Source of the DNA: JBFKQC01 sp041627895
Lineage (GTDB): Bacteria; Pseudomonadota; Alphaproteobacteria; Rhodobacterales; Rhodobacteraceae
Assembly: GCA_041627895.1 (NCBI GenBank)
Contig: JBFKQC010000078.1
Coordinates: forward strand, 1 to 17,640
Length of the DNA stretch: 17,640 nt
Direction of reading: 5' to 3'
How positions within the stretch are numbered: the first letter of the stretch is position 1; every line of letters begins with the position of its first letter. Position numbers and translations under genes: made by a program. Positions 13,369 to 17,640 of this stretch are shown one piece after another. Below the pieces are notes generated by a model. It ran no database searches and had not been told where the DNA came from. It saw only the letters and a list, made by a program, of their open reading frames with translations.

Positions 13369-16300
13369 ATGAGCGGGCTTGTCGTCAGATCCGCCGAAAA
13401 GCGGATCGTCTTCGCGATTCTCATGGTCGGGGTGCTGGCGTTCCTGTTCTGGACCCAGTCGCGCTATCCGCAGCTCGACGAAAAGGCGATGATGTCGGGG
13501 GCGATCCAGCTTGAGGACCCGATCGCCTTTGACCCGGTCTATGCGATCGAGCAGGGCATGCCGGTCTGGGAGAAGATCGGCAAGACCACGATCAACTGGA
13601 TCGACACCAACAAGAAGGGCATGTCGTTCGGCGTCATGATCGCCGCGGCGTTCCTGACGCTGTTCGGCTATCTGCAGCGGCGCAGCTTCGCGGGCGGGTT
13701 TTCGAACTCGTTCCTCGGTCTCGCCATGGGGGCGCCGCTGGGCGTCTGCGTCAACTGCGCCGCGCCGATCGCGCGCGGGCTTTATACCGGGGGGATGCGC
13801 GCCGAGACCACGCTGAGCGCGATGATCGCCTCGCCGACGCTGAACATCGTGGTGCTGACCATGACCTTCAGCCTGCTGCCGGTCTACATGGCGCTGTCGA
13901 AGATCGCGCTCAGCGTGCTGGTGATCCTGGTCGCGGTGCCGCTGATCTGCCGGCTTCTGCCGCGCGAGGAACTACAGGCCGCGCCGTCGATGCAGGTGCC
14001 GGCGGCCTCTGGCTGGAACGTGCCCGCGCCGCGCGAAAGCGTGCTGGTGGCGCTGGCGGGATTTGCCGTTAGCTATGGCAAGAACCTCTGGTTCATTATC
14101 CGGACCACGGTGCCCTTGATGTTCCTCGCGGGCCTGCTCGGCGCCATCGGCGGCACGTTGCTGCCGCAGGACCTGATCGTCGGCGTCGCGTTCAGCGTCG
14201 CGGTGCTGGTGCTGGTGGCGGCGGTGGGCACCTTCCTGCCGGTGCCGATCGCCTTCGACGTGGTGCTGGCCGGGGCGCTGCTGTCCAGCGGGCTGACCCA
14301 TGGCTACGTCTTCGCGCTGCTGTTCACGCTGGGCTCGTTCAGCGTCTATTCCTACCTGATCGTGGCCAGCACGATCTCGGCCCGGGCGGCGAACTACCTC
14401 GCCGGGGTGATCGTGGCGCTGGGCGTGATCGGCGGTGCGGCGGCGCATTCCTATCACACCTGGCAGACCGACCGGGCGCTGGATTTGCTGCTGGGCCTCG
14501 AGCGGACACTGCTGCCGGCTGCAGAGGCGATGGAGGTCACGTCCGGCGACGCGGTGAGGATCGACGCCCGCCCTTTTGGCCCGCGCTCGGCGCCGGGTGA
14601 GACGGTTTTCACCCGGGTCGAGGCGACAACCCACGGCATCGACAAGCCGCTGGAATTCTCGATGAAGGACATGTGGCCGCCGTTCTGGGAGGGCCGCAGC
14701 CTGTCGACCGGCGATCTGGACCACGACGGCGACCTCGACCTCGTCGTCGCCTCGACCGAGCGCGGGCTTTACATCTACGAGAACGACGGCGCCGGACAGT
14801 TCAGCCCCTGGCCGGTCGAGCTTGGGCCGCTTGCCGGTCTCGACATCTTCAACGCCGCGCTGGTGGACATCGACAACGACGGCTGGCTGGATCTGTTCCT
14901 CGCCACCTATCTGGACGGCAACCTGATCCTGCGTAACAAGTCGGGCACGCTTGCCACCGGCCACCCCGCGCCGGTGGCGAACCGCGACGGCGCGATGCTG
15001 TCGATGGCGCTGGCATTCGGCGATGTCGACCGCGACGGCGACCTCGACGCGGTGCTGGGCAACTGGGCGGCGGGCTGGTACCGGCGCATCCCGGGCGAGG
15101 AATCGCGCAACCGGGTGCTGTTCAACGAGGCCGGCGTGCTGGACGGCTCGCGGTTCGCCGACCTGCCGGGGCTGCCGGGCGAGACGCTGACGATCCTGCT
15201 GTCCGACATCGACCTCGACGGCGCGCTCGATCTTCTGGTCGGCAACGATTTCGAACTGCCGGATTACGTCTATTACGGTGACGGCAGGGGCGGCTTCACC
15301 CCCGTCACCCGGGCGCAGGGGCATATCCCGCACACCACCAACACGACGATGGCGATCAAGACGGCGGATCTGCACAATGCAGGATCGGTGCAACTCTACT
15401 TCGCCCAGATCGCCGGGCGGTCCTCTGGCGTCTCGACGCGTCTGAAGATGCAGCACTTGTCAAAATACTGCGACGCCATATCGGATTCGGCCGCCAAGGC
15501 GTTGTGCGTCCGGAACATGGAAATCAAGAGCTGGTACAAATCCGGCAATCGCTTTGACCCGACATATGCGGGCAAGTGCGCCGAGCTGACCGGCGAATTG
15601 CAGGCAGAGTGCAAGGCGATGCTGGTCAAGGACCTGGCGATCCAGAAGCAGGATCCGGCCATCTGCGCGCTGATACCGGCCGACCAGCGCATCCCGCGCG
15701 CCTATTGCGACATTCATTTCAAGCCGTTCGAGGCGCCGCTGATGTCGGTCTTCGACACGACGATTCCGCAGATCAGGCAGTCGAACGTGCTGCTGACGCG
15801 CGCGGGCGAGGGCTGGGCCGACGTCGCGCCGGCACAAAGGCTCGAAGTCGGCGGCTGGTCGTGGGACACGAAGATCGCCGATCTCGACAATGACGGCCGG
15901 CAGGACGTCTATATCGTCAACGGCACCTGGGTGCCGAACGAGGTCTCGCCGTCGAACCTGTTCTTTCACAACCGGGGCGATGGCAGCTTTGACGAGGCCT
16001 CGGGCCCGTTCGGGCTGGAGGACTACCTGATGACCGCCGCCGCGGTGACTTTCGACATGGACAACGACGGCGATCTGGATGTGCTGACCCATCCGGTGAA
16101 CGGGCCGCTGGCGCTGTTCGTCAACGGCATGCAGGCGGGCAACGCGCTGGCGGTGGAACTTCGCGACGCGAAGGGCAACAGCCACGGCATCGGCGCGCGG
16201 ATCGTGGTGGAACTGGCCGATGGCACCAAGATGATGCGCGAACTGCAATCCGGCGGCGGGTTCATGTCGTTCGACGCGGCGGTGGCGCATTTCGGCCTCG

Positions 16301-16410
16301 GCGCCGCGACCGAGGCCGTGCGCCTGGCGGTGCAATGGCCCGAGGGCGGCGTCACCGAGATCGCCGGCCCGATCCCGGGCGGCGCAACCTATCGCCTGAG
16401 CCGCGATTGA
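13369..16410 (+). CDS. Permease (DUF318/ArsP-like) fused to FG-GAP beta-propeller and ASPIC/UnbV domain
   Basis: The 1,013-residue protein joins two modules rarely seen together. Residues 10-362 hold about eight to ten hydrophobic segments with DUF318/ArsP-type permease motifs: GAPLGVCVNCAAPIARGL (Cys127 and Cys130) and SPTLN (155-159). After a linker come FG-GAP/VCBS calcium-binding loops of the DxDxDGxxD type starting near residues 449, 500, 552, 613, 838 and 896, indicating an integrin-alpha-like beta-propeller. Residues about 920-1010 are an ASPIC/UnbV domain. Between the fourth and fifth loops lies an insert with six Cys in three pairs (701/713, 737/748, 766/780). The propeller should be periplasmic. 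ArsP-type permeases export organoarsenicals, and DUF318 relatives are of uncertain substrate; CVNC replaces the ArsP cysteine motif. GGAG precedes the ATG by 7-9 bases. The function may be transport coupled to binding of a polymer or partner; I am sure of the architecture, not of the role. Confidence 0.85.
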   Translation: MSGLVVRSAEKRIVFAILMVGVLAFLFWTQSRYPQLDEKAMMSGAIQLEDPIAFDPVYAIEQGMPVWEKIGKTTINWIDTNKKGMSFGVMIAAAFLTLFGYLQRRSFAGGFSNSFLGLAMGAPLGVCVNCAAPIARGLYTGGMRAETTLSAMIASPTLNIVVLTMTFSLLPVYMALSKIALSVLVILVAVPLICRLLPREELQAAPSMQVPAASGWNVPAPRESVLVALAGFAVSYGKNLWFIIRTTVPLMFLAGLLGAIGGTLLPQDLIVGVAFSVAVLVLVAAVGTFLPVPIAFDVVLAGALLSSGLTHGYVFALLFTLGSFSVYSYLIVASTISARAANYLAGVIVALGVIGGAAAHSYHTWQTDRALDLLLGLERTLLPAAEAMEVTSGDAVRIDARPFGPRSAPGETVFTRVEATTHGIDKPLEFSMKDMWPPFWEGRSLSTGDLDHDGDLDLVVASTERGLYIYENDGAGQFSPWPVELGPLAGLDIFNAALVDIDNDGWLDLFLATYLDGNLILRNKSGTLATGHPAPVANRDGAMLSMALAFGDVDRDGDLDAVLGNWAAGWYRRIPGEESRNRVLFNEAGVLDGSRFADLPGLPGETLTILLSDIDLDGALDLLVGNDFELPDYVYYGDGRGGFTPVTRAQGHIPHTTNTTMAIKTADLHNAGSVQLYFAQIAGRSSGVSTRLKMQHLSKYCDAISDSAAKALCVRNMEIKSWYKSGNRFDPTYAGKCAELTGELQAECKAMLVKDLAIQKQDPAICALIPADQRIPRAYCDIHFKPFEAPLMSVFDTTIPQIRQSNVLLTRAGEGWADVAPAQRLEVGGWSWDTKIADLDNDGRQDVYIVNGTWVPNEVSPSNLFFHNRGDGSFDEASGPFGLEDYLMTAAAVTFDMDNDGDLDVLTHPVNGPLALFVNGMQAGNALAVELRDAKGNSHGIGARIVVELADGTKMMRELQSGGGFMSFDAAVAHFGLGAATEAVRLAVQWPEGGVTEIAGPIPGGATYRLSRD

Positions 16411-16428
16411 GCGCCTGATCCGGCCCGG

Positions 16429-16458
16429 TTTCTTCATCCGGCTGGAATTTCCTCCGGC
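16429..16458 (-). repeat. Dispersed intergenic repeat, copy 3 (inverted)
   Basis: Read on the minus strand this is GCCGGAGGAAATTCCAGCC followed by GGATGAAGAAA, which lines up with the tails of copies 1 and 2. It begins 18 bases after the stop of the fusion gene, and the GGGGC-NCT-GCCCC hairpin of the other copies is missing, so it is a partial or divergent copy. Confidence 0.5.
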
Positions 16459-16690
16459 ATAGGCAGGTTTCCAGGCCCGGTAAAAGCGCGCCCGGCCGTC
16501 GCGTTTTCCCGGCGAACGTTTCGTTAACGTGGTTTTCGCGTATTCCCCCGACGTCCCACCCCTATCCTCCGGCCGATTCGGCTAATTTTCCATTACCGCT
16601 CAGGGGCGAGGCCGGCAGCCATCGACCCGGGTTCGCATGGCGGGACCTGGGCGCAGGACTGGCCATCGACCCACCTTCGGTGCGGTGTAA

Positions 16691-16717
16691 GCGGGCGCGA
16701 GCGAAGCGAGCGCCCGC
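16691..16717 (-). terminator. Hairpin downstream of truA
   Basis: GCGGGCGC and GCGCCCGC form a perfect 8-bp stem around an 11-base GA-rich loop that can fold further through GC-GAA-GC. It lies 38 bases beyond the truA stop on the minus strand and within the gap converging with the fusion gene. It has no T-run; a terminator or REP-like role is inferred. Confidence 0.45.
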
Positions 16718-16755
16718 CCCGCCGCGACGCGCCTTGGCGCGGCGCAACATCCGCC

Positions 16756-17514
16756 TCAGCCCGCGAACGGATCCGGATCGTATCCAACGCCCGCCAGATA
16801 CAGCCCGTCCGGCGGCGCCACCGGCCCGCAGGCCGCGCGGTCGCGCGCCTGCAGCGCCGCGCGCACCGCCCCGGGCGCCCAGGCCCCGGCGCCGACCCGT
16901 TCCAGAGTGCCGACGAAGCTGCGCACCTGGCTGTGCAGGAAGCTGCGCGCTCGGACATGGAACCGGATCTCGGCGCCGGCGTCCTCGATCTCCAGCGCGT
17001 CCAGCGTCTTGACCGGCGAGGCCGCCTGGCACTCGCTGGCGCGGAACGTGGTGAAGTCGTGCCGCCCGACCAGATGCGCCGCGCCTTCGCGCATCGCCGC
17101 GATATCGAGCGGCTGCGCCACGCGCCAGGCCAGCCCGCGGTCGAAGGTCAGCGGCGCCCGGCGGCAGATCACCCGGTAGAGATAGCGCCGCTCGCGCGCC
17201 GAGAACCGCGCGTGCCAGTCGTCCGGCACCGCGGCGCAGCCGACCACCGCCACCGGCTGCGGCTTGAGATGGTAATTCAGCGCCTCGGACAGCCGAAAGG
17301 GCGCCCAGTCCCTTGCAAGATCGCAATGCGCCACCTGCGCCAGCGCGTGCACCCCGGCATCGGTGCGGCCCGCCGCGGCCAGCGACGGCACGTCCGCCTG
17401 CAGCTTCACCAGCGCCGCCTCGACCGCGCCCTGCGCCGAGGGCTGCCCGGCCTGGCGCTGCCAGCCGGAGAACGGGCCGCCGTGGTATTCGATCTTCAGC
17501 GCATAGCGTGGCAT
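16756..17514 (-). CDS. truA: tRNA pseudouridine(38-40) synthase TruA
   Basis: The 252-residue protein has the TruA family length and its hallmark motifs: the N-terminal strand YALKIEYHGGPFSGWQRQ, the catalytic loop AGRTDAGVHALAQVAH with the nucleophile Asp52, the RRYLYRV strand (about 149-155) and the C-terminal RSFLHSQVRSFVGTLERVG region. TruA isomerises uridines 38, 39 and 40 in the anticodon arm of many tRNAs. In many alphaproteobacteria it follows fmt, but the 126 bases upstream that are visible here do not show a recognisable Fmt C-terminus. It ends at TGA and is convergent with the permease fusion gene. Confidence 0.95.
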   Translation of the reverse strand: MPRYALKIEYHGGPFSGWQRQAGQPSAQGAVEAALVKLQADVPSLAAAGRTDAGVHALAQVAHCDLARDWAPFRLSEALNYHLKPQPVAVVGCAAVPDDWHARFSARERRYLYRVICRRAPLTFDRGLAWRVAQPLDIAAMREGAAHLVGRHDFTTFRASECQAASPVKTLDALEIEDAGAEIRFHVRARSFLHSQVRSFVGTLERVGAGAWAPGAVRAALQARDRAACGPVAPPDGLYLAGVGYDPDPFAG

Positions 17515-17572
17515 GGCCGCAAGCCTTAGCCGCCGCGCCGCGCCGAGGCAATTCCCCGCCAGGGCAGGATAT

Positions 17573-17591
17573 GGCCCGGCGGAAACGGGCC
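17573..17591. terminator. Small hairpin upstream of truA
   Basis: GGCCCG-GCGGAAA-CGGGCC is a perfect 6-bp stem with a 7-base loop, about 60 bases upstream of the truA start. It could end a gene lying beyond the window edge or lie in the truA leader. No T-run follows. Confidence 0.25.
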
Positions 17592-17640
17592 GGGTTCTGG
17601 CCTGAAGCGGACAGAGAGAAGTCTCGCGCGAGTGGCGCGG

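Larger units (their letters stand above)
16411..16755. other. Convergent intergenic region, no gene seen
   Basis: This 345-base gap separates the plus-strand fusion gene from minus-strand truA. It contains inverted repeat copy 3, a locally AT-richer stretch (16500-16600), two copies of GCCATCGACCC (16618-16628 and 16662-16672, start to start 44 bases) and a strong hairpin at 16691-16717. No open frame looks protein-like. Confidence 0.5.

Noticed and set aside
13972..16437. Long minus-strand frames opposite the permease fusion gene
   Set aside because: They lie antisense to clear FG-GAP and permease motifs, and their Arg/His-rich translations show no family signature.
17526..17640. Open minus-strand frame from the window edge to a TAA at 17526, possibly the end of fmt
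   Set aside because: The 37 or so residues show no Fmt C-terminal features, and open frames of this length are common by chance at this GC content.

Overview
This 17.6-kb window is high-GC DNA (about 70% G+C) with tightly packed genes. It most likely comes from an alphaproteobacterium of the Rhodobacteraceae/Roseobacter type. Four things suggest this: base composition; an intergenic repeat carrying ATTTCCGGCCAGATGAAGA that I associate with that family; a TmpA/TmpB-like oxygenase pair like the one characterised in Leisingera; and an ectoine-hydrolase (DoeA/EutD)-like protein. No rRNA, tRNA, CRISPR array, transposase or prophage gene is visible.

Left part (1-8415), mostly minus strand, small-molecule catabolism. 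An enolase-superfamily (mandelate racemase/MLE) protein is divergent from a small GNAT acetyltransferase. After a convergent gap with repeat-like hairpins comes a minus-strand series. In transcription order it is: a DoeA-like M24 hydrolase, an M20 (ArgE-like) deacetylase, a zinc alcohol dehydrogenase, then after a hairpin-containing gap a 2OG/Fe(II) oxygenase (TmpA-like), an overlapping HD-domain diiron oxygenase (TmpB-like) and a 2-hydroxychromene-2-carboxylate isomerase-like DsbA-fold protein. TmpA plus TmpB would convert 2-trimethylaminoethylphosphonate to glycine betaine and phosphate. The M24 plus M20 pair could open ectoine and remove the acetyl group. If so, the strip handles osmolytes and quaternary amines, but no transporter or regulator lies in the window.

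Middle and right part (8490-16410), plus strand, envelope functions. A small TPR-like lipoprotein is followed by an orphan PilD/GspO-type prepilin peptidase. Next come two tandem exported Sel1-repeat proteins, a small secreted protein of unknown family with its own promoter, and a 1,013-residue fusion. The fusion joins a DUF318/ArsP-like permease to an FG-GAP beta-propeller and an ASPIC/UnbV domain, with a six-cysteine insert of lower GC inside the propeller. It is the most unusual object in the window. Three of the plus-strand units are preceded by the same CTAGGCT motif, two of them in the form of an extended -10 promoter.

Right edge: truA (tRNA pseudouridine synthase) on the minus strand, convergent with the fusion gene. 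Three copies of the ATGAAGA repeat lie at gene 3' ends, two of them in convergent gaps.
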